Part shown: piece by piece, positions 1 to 7,455 of the stretch
How the letters are laid out: every line of letters begins with the position of its first letter
Position numbering within the stretch: position 1 is the stretch's first letter
NCBI GenBank assembly: GCA_045658525.1
Contig: JAZOVD010000044.1
Span: 1 to 11,182 of the forward strand
Source: SIG673 sp045658525
GTDB lineage: Bacteria > Bacillota > Clostridia > Oscillospirales > CAG-272
Direction of reading: 5' to 3'
Length of the DNA: 11,182 bases
Translations under genes and position numbers: made by a program
The notes under the pieces: model-generated
Database searches by the model: none
Seen by the model: only the letters and a program-made list of their open reading frames with translations
Told to the model about the DNA's origin: nothing

Positions 1-2539
1 CCGTAGGAAGTACAAGACTTATGTATTTACCGTCTGTGCCTCTGCCGTATTTAAGCGTGTCTGCTCTGCCGTTGGTGTTACCGTTAGACAAGGTAAAGTA
101 GCTTGTGAACTCAGACGCCGAAGCAGCAACTGCGCTACCGCCGTTTACCGCAACGTCGAAAACTACTTGATCCTTATCAGTATAGTAGTAATGTCTCATC
201 GGAATCATTACAGCTTTATTGATGGAACCTGCAAAATCAAACGTACAATCGTTGAATTCAGCATTTACTCTCACAGTTCCGGTAGCCGTACCGTATCCAC
301 CCTCATAGGTAACTAAAATTACGCTCGTATTCTTATTGTAGTTAACAAGCGAACGGAAGGTTACGTTTTCAAAGGTTATGTCGCAATAAACATCCGTGCT
401 CAAAGTTTTGGTGTAGTCAAATTTGATAAGACCAAGACTGTTGCCGTCTTTTATAAGAGTACCGTCTTTAATGGTGACGGACGGACTGTTTTCTGTGCTA
501 CCGCTGTAAGTGAAGTTTATAAGATAGTTTGCGCGCTTATTTGTTACGGTAGTACCGTTAAGGTCTATCAAAAGCTCGCCGTTAAATGATCCAAAGGATA
601 CTACATCTACCTCGCCATCATCAACCGTATCTCCACGCATATATATTACGTAGCTGCCGTTATTGTCGTTATAGACACTGGCAATACTTTCTATCGCGCG
701 GTTCAGGTTGTAGAAGCCTCCGACAAAGGTCTTATCGCTCTTGAACATAACGACGGGATAAATATCTTTATCGACATACGTAGGAGATATAGTTCCGTAT
801 TCGGTCTCCTCTCCAACACCCTTTTCATCGGGATACTCAAAGCTGAAAGAGTTGACCGCAGGTCTGAAAACGATGTCCTTAGCGTTCGGGTCAGCCTTCT
901 GCGCTTCGAGAGACTTGTATGCAGAAACGTATTCAGCGTTTACTACCTTGCCGTCCTCGGAGAAATAGAACATTCCTATCATTCCCGTCTCTCTGCTGTA
1001 CTTGGCATCCATCGTCTGGAAGTCAAGGAGCATCTGATAAACGGTGTTTCCGTTGTCACCGTAGTCCTTACGGTATATTATATCCGACGCGGATATATGT
1101 CCGGAGAAAACGAGAACAACGTTTTCGTATCTAGAAGCAAGCTCGTGCCACACATCGTCACCGTTGTTTTTATCAAGCTGAGATGCGTTGGCGTTCGTCG
1201 CCGGTCTCGGAACAGAGGTGGAATCAGAGCCTTCAAGCGTAGTTCCGTCCGCGCACATATACGCGTGAGTCGTAATTATTACTTTATAGTCGGGATTGTT
1301 TGCAATTATGTCTCCTGCCCAGGCAAGCTTACTGTCGTTAGCTCCGTAATCAAGACAGAGCACGAGATACTTAGTCGTGTCGGCATTAAACTTCATATAG
1401 TAGTTACCGAGACTGTTACCGCTGTAATATCCGATATCCGCTTCCGTGAAGTTAGGATTATTGGCAAAATACTTATCAAGCTGTGCAGTAGAGTCGTGGT
1501 TACCTATTATTAAGCTGTACGGAATGCCCGCGTCGTAAAGCTTATTAAGCTCTTCTACTGAAATATCCCATTCTACGTTAGTCTTATCTACTCCGTCGTC
1601 AACATCATCCTCACCGTCTCTGTGTGTTATATCACCAACACCCATAACGAATTTGATGTTCTTTGTGTCCTTGTTAGCAACTAACCAATCGTAGATCGAG
1701 GACATCCACTTCGTTCCCTTATGAGCGTCATCGTAAACAAGATGCTGAGTATCTCCGACGACCGCAAGGGAGTAAGCGTAATCAAAGTCTCTTCTCGTTT
1801 CCTGGAACAAGGGTTCGAAGTCGTGAGAGTTAGCCGTGCTGTCGGTTACTCTCCAACCCGTCTGGTTTTCAGCCTTATTCAGGTCGTAGTAAGCCATAAG
1901 CGAATCATCTGAAAGATCAACGCTCTCAGAGATCTCATCTGCCGTAAGGGCTTTGTCATATATCGCTACGTTCTGGATAGCGCCCTTAAAATAGTTAGCC
2001 GTGCTCCACCACTCGTGTCCGAGAGCAAGGCGGTACTGTCTCTGAACGCTCACAATGTTTATCGTGAGGCTAAGCTCCGAGGTAACGGTACCTATTGCTT
2101 CGCCGTTTACATAGCAGGTGAGTTCAGAACCCGTTTCCGTAAGCGTATGAGTTATGGCAAGGTCTATCCAGCCCTTTCCTCTTACGTCATAATCAAACGT
2201 TATTTCTGTCTGTACCTTGCTCTTGTCATTGACGAAAAGGGCAGGTTTACCCTCCGAAGTTATCTCAAAGCTTATCCATTGGAGGTCCGTTTCCTTACGG
2301 TTGCCGAGTATAACGCCTTTCGTGCTTACGCCTTCGGGAACGTTAATAAGCGCCTTATACGTCATAGGCTGAACGTCAAGAGGTACGGTCATACTCAGCT
2401 CGTCACTTTTCGTGAACGTTCTTCCGTCACCGCTCGCGGTCTCACCGTCCGCCGCAAACAGCGTAAAAGGTGCTGCCATCGCAAAGATCATACAAAGCAA
2501 AAGTGCTCCTATGATCAAGCCTGAAAATCTTTTTTTCAT
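1..2539 (-). CDS. Secreted LamG-domain metallophosphoesterase, C-terminus beyond the left edge
   Basis: The frame is open for 846 codons from ATG at 2539 and runs off the window. The start is supported by an AAGGGGGAG ribosome site just upstream and by a typical signal peptide: MKKRF, a hydrophobic core to about residue 28, then ...TLFAAD, probably cut by signal peptidase I. Residues about 40-230 read like a LamG/concanavalin-type jelly roll, including AIYDKALTADEI. Residues about 258-490 form a calcineurin-like metallophosphoesterase: VGDTQ (D263), GVGDIT (D303), GNHD (346-349), TTHAYM (H425) and SGHIS (H481). The last motif normally reads GHxH; here the final His is Ser483. After about residue 560 the protein is rich in short beta-like segments and resembles a right-handed beta-helix, but I cannot name that domain. 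It is probably an exported or surface phosphoesterase of unknown substrate. The family is secure; the substrate is not. Confidence 0.85.
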   Translation of the reverse strand, partial: MKKRFSGLIIGALLLCMIFAMAAPFTLFAADGETASGDGRTFTKSDELSMTVPLDVQPMTYKALINVPEGVSTKGVILGNRKETDLQWISFEITSEGKPALFVNDKSKVQTEITFDYDVRGKGWIDLAITHTLTETGSELTCYVNGEAIGTVTSELSLTINIVSVQRQYRLALGHEWWSTANYFKGAIQNVAIYDKALTADEISESVDLSDDSLMAYYDLNKAENQTGWRVTDSTANSHDFEPLFQETRRDFDYAYSLAVVGDTQHLVYDDAHKGTKWMSSIYDWLVANKDTKNIKFVMGVGDITHRDGEDDVDDGVDKTNVEWDISVEELNKLYDAGIPYSLIIGNHDSTAQLDKYFANNPNFTEADIGYYSGNSLGNYYMKFNADTTKYLVLCLDYGANDSKLAWAGDIIANNPDYKVIITTHAYMCADGTTLEGSDSTSVPRPATNANASQLDKNNGDDVWHELASRYENVVLVFSGHISASDIIYRKDYGDNGNTVYQMLLDFQTMDAKYSRETGMIGMFYFSEDGKVVNAEYVSAYKSLEAQKADPNAKDIVFRPAVNSFSFEYPDEKGVGEETEYGTISPTYVDKDIYPVVMFKSDKTFVGGFYNLNRAIESIASVYNDNNGSYVIYMRGDTVDDGEVDVVSFGSFNGELLIDLNGTTVTNKRANYLINFTYSGSTENSPSVTIKDGTLIKDGNSLGLIKFDYTKTLSTDVYCDITFENVTFRSLVNYNKNTSVILVTYEGGYGTATGTVRVNAEFNDCTFDFAGSINKAVMIPMRHYYYTDKDQVVFDVAVNGGSAVAASASEFTSYFTLSNGNTNGRADTLKYGRGTDGKYISLVLPT

Positions 2540-2585
2540 AAAATTCTCCCCCTTATGAAAGATTTACAACATTATATTATATTTT

Positions 2586-2614
2586 ATTCTATCACATATA
2601 GTATTAATTGTCAA
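2586..2614 (-). promoter_or_regulatory. Sigma-A promoter of the metallophosphoesterase gene
   Basis: Read on the minus strand, a perfect -35 TTGACA (2614-2609) is followed after 17 bp by -10 TAGAAT (2591-2586). It lies about 45 bp upstream of the ATG at 2539. The -35 sits inside a small inverted repeat, TAATTG-A-CAATTA (2605-2617), which could be a regulatory site or chance in AT-rich DNA. Confidence 0.75.
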
Positions 2615-2682
2615 TTAGCATTGTTCACCAAACTCGTTCTGGTATTTTTATCCAGGATATATCTACTTTGACGGAGAATACA

Positions 2683-2727
2683 AAAGTGTAAAAAATGCAC
2701 CCAAAAAGGGTGCATTTTTTACACTTT
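2683..2727 (-). terminator. Long perfect hairpin terminator ending the amino-sugar operon
   Basis: Arms 2683-2702 and 2708-2727 are perfectly complementary over 20 bp around a 5-base loop. The GC-rich core is GGGTGCA/TGCACCC, flanked by six A and six T, so the structure reads as an intrinsic terminator in both directions. It begins 5 bases after the stop codon of the NagB-like gene and separates that operon from the promoter of the metallophosphoesterase gene. Confidence 0.9.
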
Positions 2728-2731
2728 CAGA

Positions 2732-3679
2732 TTAGTTACACTCAGCAACCAGCGGACCCGCAAGGTCAGAAAGGAAGAACAGTCTGCCTGCAAGCGTGGG
2801 AATGTAAGACGACGTTATCCAAGGAGTTGCGCCATAACGGAGAGTCATCCAGAGCGACATACCCTGCCACTGCATTCCTCTGCCAAGAGTTCCGTCCGCT
2901 CCGCCTATCGCGTAGTCAGCCTGCAAGAACAAGCCGGGACCTATGGTATTCGCGCGGCAAGGAACGAGAGTCGTTCTTGACTTGAAGCTGGTGAGAGCGT
3001 TCTGCTCTATGGTAAGAGGGTGAAGTATCGCGCCTATGCGGTAAGGTGCTTTCTCCCACTCAGCGGCGGTAGCGTAATCCGCGGCAAACGTAGGCTCCCA
3101 GAACGCTATATGACACATCCTTCCGATACCGTAAACAAGAACGAGCTTCGCTCCCTCTGCTTTGAGAGCCGCTATCTTTTCGGGGTATGTGGGAAGATTA
3201 GCCTTTGTAGCGAAGTTTCTCTGATCCTTGGGAACGGTAAGCTCTCCAAGGGGATTGAAAAGCGCGTTCTCCATAGCGTACTGGAACGAACCGCTGTTGT
3301 CTGACGCAAGAGTATTACCCTCTCCGTCAGCCCACTCGTCCATATTGAAGGTATAAACGTGATCGCAGGATACGTTCCACTCCTTTATGAAGTAAACGAC
3401 CCACTTATACATTCCCATAGGACCTACGGGAAGTATGAACGCTATCTTCTCGCCTCTTTCCTTTGCGAGACGTATCTGCATAGCGATCTCGTGACCCATA
3501 TAGGTCTCGAACTCGCCAAGGCTGTCACACTTGATGGGAGTAAAATCCTTATTCCAATGAGCCTGACGGTCGCATATAGTTTCGGGAGCTCCGATGCAAG
3601 AATCTATCTTGTCGAAATCCCAGCCTGCGGGGTAGAAGCCTTCGAGTGCGCTTCCTTTTACTGTTGAGTTGAAATTCAT
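2732..3679 (-). CDS. Divergent NagB-like (glucosamine-6-phosphate deaminase/isomerase fold) protein
   Basis: This 315-aa cytoplasmic protein belongs to the NagB/RpiA-like fold. Recognisable NagB landmarks are FNMDEW (111-116; D114 matches the catalytic Asp72 of E. coli NagB) and YGIGRMCHIAFWEP (183-196; H190 and E195 match His143 and Glu148). In the same motif the family reads GxGxDGH, but here Met188 and Cys189 replace Asp141 and Gly. The phosphate-binding loop, LPTGGTP in E. coli, is LPVGPMG (83-89) and appears shorter. The protein is also about 50 residues longer than E. coli NagB. It may therefore act on a non-phosphorylated or otherwise unusual amino sugar, or have another reaction. It starts with AAGGAGAG upstream and overlaps the stop of the preceding gene by 4 bases (ATGA), indicating translational coupling. 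Family confident; activity uncertain. Confidence 0.8.
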   Translation of the reverse strand: MNFNSTVKGSALEGFYPAGWDFDKIDSCIGAPETICDRQAHWNKDFTPIKCDSLGEFETYMGHEIAMQIRLAKERGEKIAFILPVGPMGMYKWVVYFIKEWNVSCDHVYTFNMDEWADGEGNTLASDNSGSFQYAMENALFNPLGELTVPKDQRNFATKANLPTYPEKIAALKAEGAKLVLVYGIGRMCHIAFWEPTFAADYATAAEWEKAPYRIGAILHPLTIEQNALTSFKSRTTLVPCRANTIGPGLFLQADYAIGGADGTLGRGMQWQGMSLWMTLRYGATPWITSSYIPTLAGRLFFLSDLAGPLVAECN

Positions 3680-5613
3680 AATATACTCTCCTTTATGTCA
3701 TTAAGTAATAACCAACCAATGTACCACATAGCAATGTAATGCTCGAAATATTTTTCAATATATACTTCTCTTGAATTAAGATGTGCTTCAAGAGCGTCGT
3801 ACGCCGCTTTGATCTTCTCTTTATCGCCGTTCGCCTTATATTCGAACGCCTTTGCGAGAAGCTCGAAATAATCAGCGTGCTCTTCAAGAAGTCTTACCGA
3901 CTTAGTTCTTACTCTCTCCTCAAAGAACGGATACGCTTTGATAAGCTCTCTACCCTTTGCTACGACCTCCGTGGCTCTGCGAAGCTTCTTTGCTCTTTCG
4001 GGATTATAGTAAACGTCTACTGAAACGTCGGCAGATTCCTCGCCTTCAAGGTACTTATCCCCGAAGATGTCGGCTACCTCATACAGATAATTAATGAACT
4101 GCTTATAATCCTCACCGAACGCGGCAGAGAAATACTCGTTTAAAATATCCTCAAAGCTAAGCGAAATATCATACTGCTTTCTCGCGAAAACGTAGTAAGC
4201 AAATCCCGTTGGGAAATACGAACGCTGGCTTCCGCAAGCGATAAGTCCGTCAACGCCGTTCGACTTATAAGCTTCGATGTCCTCGAATACTCTCTTTGCG
4301 AGCAGAAGTCCAGACGGGTCGAATATCTGATGCTTCCAGAAATGATACTCATAACAGAGCGCTGAGCCCTTCCATATCTTTCTCCATTCCTTATAATGCG
4401 TCATATATTCGTCAAGGTCAGCGGGAAGCTGTGCCTTGTTGCGAACGAACGTAGGAAGCTCGCATTTCTTATCCGTAAGTGTACGGGTGTAGCTTCTCGT
4501 TATCGGCGCGAGCATAAGCGTAAATCTATCGGGATTATCTATACGCTCCGCAAGCGGTGCCCAGGTCGTTTCCGTATAGACTATAAACACTATTCTCGTG
4601 CTGAGCTTTTTTGCCGCGAGTGCCTTATCTATCTCGTTTAAGAGCATAACGTACCAATCGGAAACCGATTTTTTAGCGCACTCCTCACACTCACAGTGGT
4701 TATTGTAGTTGTCACCGAGCCAAACGTGGATATAGTCAACGTTTGAATGTATCTCGGCGTAATCCGCTATATACTCCGCCACCTTTTTTCTCGCCTCGGG
4801 CGACGACATACAGAACTGCGTATTGAGCGCTACGTCCTCATACAGCTTTCTTACTCCGTTAAACTTAGCAAGGTACTGCCTGCCATCATCAGGAACGGTC
4901 GAATCGTCTATCTTATCCCAGCCAGCCGCCGTATTAACTCCGAACGGAGCTACCGTCCAGCCATGACCGACGTCGTGGAACTCGATACCGCGCTTTGACA
5001 TCTCTGCCTCACACATCGTTTTCCATTGAAGCATAGTTGTCTGCGAAAGCGTCTCGGGCTTACGCGTGCTGTTGTGTATGTGGTTGTAATAACGGTCGTA
5101 AAACACCGTCGGAACGAGGAACTGCATCATAAAGACGTTCATTCCGACCTTGGGAACGAAGTCTATCGTTTCGAGGAGCATCTCCTGACTGCACGCGCCC
5201 TCTATACAAGGACCTCTGTAACGGCAGGACGGTTTATGACGGTATTTTACCGCAGTAACCGATTTCATCGGCACGTATTCTCCGTCAACACCGGGGAAAA
5301 GCCAACGGCAACCGTTTTGTCTGAGATACTCATAGACCGCCAAAAGTACCGATCTCGGGTTGTCTCCCGCTATTATACCGCCGTTTTCGTCGGTATCTAT
5401 GTAGATTATGTCGTCAAGAACGGTATCCGCGGCATCCGAGACATCAAGACCGAAGTCCTGCATAAGTCCGAGCCTGAAACCGTCAGTTGCCTTCGGAACG
5501 TATGATATTTTTACGTCTCCGCCGTTCGGCATCATCATACGAAGATATTTTTTAAGCTCATCAGCGGCGTAATCGACCGTTGAATTTGAAGTAATTTTGT
5601 TTATATAAAACAT
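3676..5613 (-). CDS. DUF4838-family glycoside-hydrolase-like protein, cytoplasmic
   Basis: A 645-aa protein when started at ATG 5613, which has a GGAGAGGAG ribosome site. The frame stays open upstream to another ATG at 5682, but that would overlap the deacetylase gene by 46 bases. Residues about 1-120 resemble the alpha/beta N-terminal domain of GH20/GH67-like enzymes: AADELKKYL (16-24), IIAGDNPRSVLLAVYEYL (80-97) and GCRWLFPG (101-108). Residues about 120-400 match the DUF4838 core, including HVWLGDNYNNHCECEEC (296-312), whose Cys307, Cys309 and Cys312 form the family's typical cysteine cluster. The C-terminal part (about 500-645) is mostly helical. There is no signal peptide or membrane segment. 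Known relatives are thought to be carbohydrate-active, but the substrate is not established. Its place between a deacetylase and a NagB-like gene favours an amino-sugar glycoside. Confidence 0.82.
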   Translation of the reverse strand: MFYINKITSNSTVDYAADELKKYLRMMMPNGGDVKISYVPKATDGFRLGLMQDFGLDVSDAADTVLDDIIYIDTDENGGIIAGDNPRSVLLAVYEYLRQNGCRWLFPGVDGEYVPMKSVTAVKYRHKPSCRYRGPCIEGACSQEMLLETIDFVPKVGMNVFMMQFLVPTVFYDRYYNHIHNSTRKPETLSQTTMLQWKTMCEAEMSKRGIEFHDVGHGWTVAPFGVNTAAGWDKIDDSTVPDDGRQYLAKFNGVRKLYEDVALNTQFCMSSPEARKKVAEYIADYAEIHSNVDYIHVWLGDNYNNHCECEECAKKSVSDWYVMLLNEIDKALAAKKLSTRIVFIVYTETTWAPLAERIDNPDRFTLMLAPITRSYTRTLTDKKCELPTFVRNKAQLPADLDEYMTHYKEWRKIWKGSALCYEYHFWKHQIFDPSGLLLAKRVFEDIEAYKSNGVDGLIACGSQRSYFPTGFAYYVFARKQYDISLSFEDILNEYFSAAFGEDYKQFINYLYEVADIFGDKYLEGEESADVSVDVYYNPERAKKLRRATEVVAKGRELIKAYPFFEERVRTKSVRLLEEHADYFELLAKAFEYKANGDKEKIKAAYDALEAHLNSREVYIEKYFEHYIAMWYIGWLLLNDIKESIL

Positions 5614-5636
5614 AATTTTACTCTCCTCTCCGTGCG

Positions 5637-6338
5637 TCAAGGAAGCAGACGCATAGTTCTCTGTCTGCCGCTTGCAAGGCACTCTCTGAAAACCTCAGCA
5701 TGCGAAACTCCGCACTGAGCGCCGTAGAAGCGAGCGAAAACCTCTAACTCCTCGGTCTTATCAACGTTATCGTGCTCTTTGAGCCATACGACCTGGCTCT
5801 CGTGGCAGAGGAACATTTTGCGTTTAAGCTCCATCTCCTCGCTTATATCGACGTAATACGTTGGAACAAAATCAACGCCGGACAAGTTATTCATATAGTA
5901 AATTGGAGTAACAGCGACTGCTTCGCCAAGCTCGGGAAGATAATGCGGGCAGCTTGCGGAGAAGCTGGCATCAAAAACGAGCTTTGATACCGCAGTATGG
6001 TCGGGCATATAGTCGTTTGGACAGTGGGTAATTATAAAATCCGGACGGACGTCGCGGATTATCTTGACTACCTTGTCTCTCATCTCCTTGTTATCGTATA
6101 TATCGAGGTCGTGCAGTCCGCCCCAAATAACGTTTATTCCCGCAAGCGAGCCTGCCTTTTTCGCTTCCGTGCGGCGAAGCTCGCCAAGCTCCTTCGGCAT
6201 TATCTGAACGTGTCCCATATCTCCGTCGGACATGTGGCAGGCAAATACGGTATCGCCTCTTTTTACGCATTTGATAAGTGTTCCGACACAGTTTATCTCT
6301 ATGTCGTCGGGATGTGCGCCAATAGCAAGTACTCTCAT
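5637..6338 (-). CDS. PIG-L/LmbE-family N-deacetylase
   Basis: A 233-aa cytoplasmic protein, first gene of the operon. The N-terminus MRVLAIGAHPDD carries the family's zinc and catalytic signature, AHPDD (8-12); H9 and D12 are the expected metal ligands and D11 the expected general base. A second signature, HCPNDYMPDH (105-114), supplies the third ligand, H114. The ending GVSHAEVFR also resembles this family. Known members remove acetyl groups from GlcNAc-containing molecules such as GlcNAc-phosphatidylinositol, mycothiol and bacillithiol precursors, or chitobiose-type sugars. The bacillithiol role (BshB) cannot be excluded from sequence, but the neighbours, a DUF4838 protein 23 bp downstream and a NagB-like protein, suggest catabolism. 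The ribosome site AAAGGAG lies upstream of the ATG at 6338. Confidence 0.88.
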   Translation of the reverse strand: MRVLAIGAHPDDIEINCVGTLIKCVKRGDTVFACHMSDGDMGHVQIMPKELGELRRTEAKKAGSLAGINVIWGGLHDLDIYDNKEMRDKVVKIIRDVRPDFIITHCPNDYMPDHTAVSKLVFDASFSASCPHYLPELGEAVAVTPIYYMNNLSGVDFVPTYYVDISEEMELKRKMFLCHESQVVWLKEHDNVDKTEELEVFARFYGAQCGVSHAEVFRECLASGRQRTMRLLP

Positions 6339-6364
6339 AAAAATATCTCCTTTATTCAGAGTTT

Positions 6365-6386
6365 ATTGTACTACCATTGTACCACT
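6365..6386. repeat. Two tandem 11-bp repeats inside the operon promoter, candidate operator
   Basis: On the plus strand ATTGTACTACC (6365-6375) is followed directly by ATTGTACCACT (6376-6386), which matches at 9 of 11 positions. The repeat covers the -10 element and most of the spacer. The 11-bp period is close to one helical turn. A related string, ATACTACACTACCC, follows at 6406-6419. AraC-family proteins bind direct repeats, so this could be the binding site, but it may also be simple sequence. Confidence 0.35.
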
Positions 6387-6393
6387 AAATCAA
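6365..6393 (-). promoter_or_regulatory. Promoter of the deacetylase-DUF4838-NagB-like operon
   Basis: On the minus strand, -35 TTGATT (6393-6388), a 17-bp spacer and -10 TACAAT (6370-6365) lie about 27 bp upstream of the ATG at 6338. The divergent regulator gene is on the other side of this short intergenic region, so this promoter is the likely target of the AraC-type protein. Confidence 0.7.
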
Positions 6394-6440
6394 ATATATT
6401 ACAATATACTACACTACCCAAAAAGAGTAAAATAATCTAC

Positions 6441-6469
6441 TTGACTTTTTTGTCAATTTATTGTATAAT
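6441..6469 (+). promoter_or_regulatory. Promoter of the AraC-family gene, predicted leaderless
   Basis: The -35 is TTGACT (6441-6446), the spacer 17 bp and the -10 a perfect TATAAT (6464-6469). Only CGGCTT separates the -10 from the ATG at 6476, so transcription should start at or within a base or two of the start codon. An inverted repeat, TTGAC-N6-GTCAA (6441-6445 and 6452-6456), overlaps the -35 and may be an autoregulatory site. Confidence 0.75.
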
Positions 6470-6475
6470 CGGCTT

Positions 6476-7357
6476 ATGAAAAGATATTTTGAGCATAAAC
6501 TGAAAAACCTTATAAACGTAAGCAAGATCGTTACGATACACTATTTTGAATTTGAAAAAAATTTCAGAACCGTGGGAGAGGAGCACAACTTCTGGGAAAT
6601 AGTGTACGCGGACAAGGAATCGCTTTTATGTACGGCAGACGGAAGCGAGATAACTATAACGCAGGGCGAGGTGCTTTTCCATAAGCCGGGAGAGTTTCAC
6701 ACACTTTCAGCCAACGGTCACAAAGCTCCGAACGTTTTCATAATAACCTTTGTCTGCACCTCGGAGGCTATGCGCTTTTTTGAAAACAAAAAAATCCCGC
6801 TCGAAAAGTCTCAAACGAAATTTCTTTACAGCATTTTAGAGGAAGGAAAAAAGACGTTCGATATTCCCTATTCCGACCCAAATCTGAAAAAAATGAAGCT
6901 GCTTGAAAATCCGTCTCTCGGCGGTGAGCAGCTCATAAAAAACTATCTTGAAATCTTCCTTATAAATCTCCTCCGTTCACAGACCGAAACCGAAAACGGA
7001 AACAAGATATTCTTACAGCACAAGGATTACACCGCAAAGCCTATAAAGGACGTTATCGAGATACTAAGAGAGGGTGTAACCGGTTCGCTGAGCATAGACG
7101 ATATATGCGCGCGGACCTCCTACGGACGCGCCTATCTTTTCCGAATATTCAAGGCAACTACGGGCAAAACGATAATGGAATATTACATTTCGTTAAAAAT
7201 AGAACGCGCAAAGCAGCTTTTAAGGGAGAACGAGTTAAGCGTAAGAGAGATCTCCTCTCTTCTGGCTTTCAGCGAGGCTAATTATTTCACAAAGACCTTT
7301 AAACGCTTCACGGGACTTACTCCGTCAGCATACAGAAAACGTTCGCTTGAATTATAA
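6476..7357 (+). CDS. AraC-family transcriptional regulator of the adjacent operon
   Basis: A 293-aa protein from ATG 6476. An in-frame TTG at 6461 would add five residues but lies partly inside the -10 element, so it is not the start. The N-terminal half (about 15-95) has the cupin sensor pattern of AraC regulators: EHNFWEIVYADK, GEVLFHKPGEFHTL. The C-terminal ~105 residues hold the two helix-turn-helix motifs: SIDDICARTSYGRAYLFRIFK (from 206; first HTH) and SVREISSLLAFSEANYFTKTF (from 255; second HTH), followed by RFTGLTPSAYRK (277-288), the classical family ending. It is divergent from the deacetylase operon with about 137 bp between starts, a typical layout for a local activator responding to a sugar. 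No ribosome site precedes the ATG. No convincing terminator follows; only a 4-bp hairpin, CACA-TTTT-TGTG, is seen downstream. Confidence 0.9.
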   Translation: MKRYFEHKLKNLINVSKIVTIHYFEFEKNFRTVGEEHNFWEIVYADKESLLCTADGSEITITQGEVLFHKPGEFHTLSANGHKAPNVFIITFVCTSEAMRFFENKKIPLEKSQTKFLYSILEEGKKTFDIPYSDPNLKKMKLLENPSLGGEQLIKNYLEIFLINLLRSQTETENGNKIFLQHKDYTAKPIKDVIEILREGVTGSLSIDDICARTSYGRAYLFRIFKATTGKTIMEYYISLKIERAKQLLRENELSVREISSLLAFSEANYFTKTFKRFTGLTPSAYRKRSLEL

Positions 7358-7455
7358 AGCAATACACATTTTTGTGCAACCCGCTAATAAAACGAATTAT
7401 ATGCACCTCGGCATCTGGCAAAATATATAAATTTTGAAAAATCATCAAAAAAATA

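Noticed and set aside
919..2524. Open plus-strand frames of 63 to 169 codons (for example 1097-1513 and 2015-2524)
   Set aside because: They lie opposite the continuous metallophosphoesterase frame, have arginine- and cysteine-rich compositions typical of antisense shadows, and match no family I recognise.
2480..2539. Lipoprotein signal (LLLC at residues 13-16) in the metallophosphoesterase
   Set aside because: The residue before Cys is Leu, not Gly, Ala or Ser, and the hydrophobic core continues well beyond it; an ordinary signal peptidase I site after about residue 28 fits better.
5614..5682. Upstream ATG at 5682 extending the DUF4838 protein by 23 residues
   Set aside because: The added residues overlap the end of the deacetylase gene and look like out-of-frame sequence; ATG 5613 has a strong ribosome site and begins with the domain itself.
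5637..6338. Assignment of the PIG-L protein as BshB of bacillithiol synthesis
   Set aside because: The motifs are shared by all PIG-L enzymes, no other bacillithiol gene is nearby, and the neighbours are carbohydrate-type proteins; left open as an alternative.
6461..6475. TTG start at 6461 for the AraC regulator
   Set aside because: The codon overlaps the promoter spacer and the next codons are the -10 element, so it would be upstream of the predicted transcript start.
7358..7455. Terminator after the AraC gene
   Set aside because: The only hairpin seen, CACA-TTTT-TGTG, has a 4-bp stem and no T-tract.
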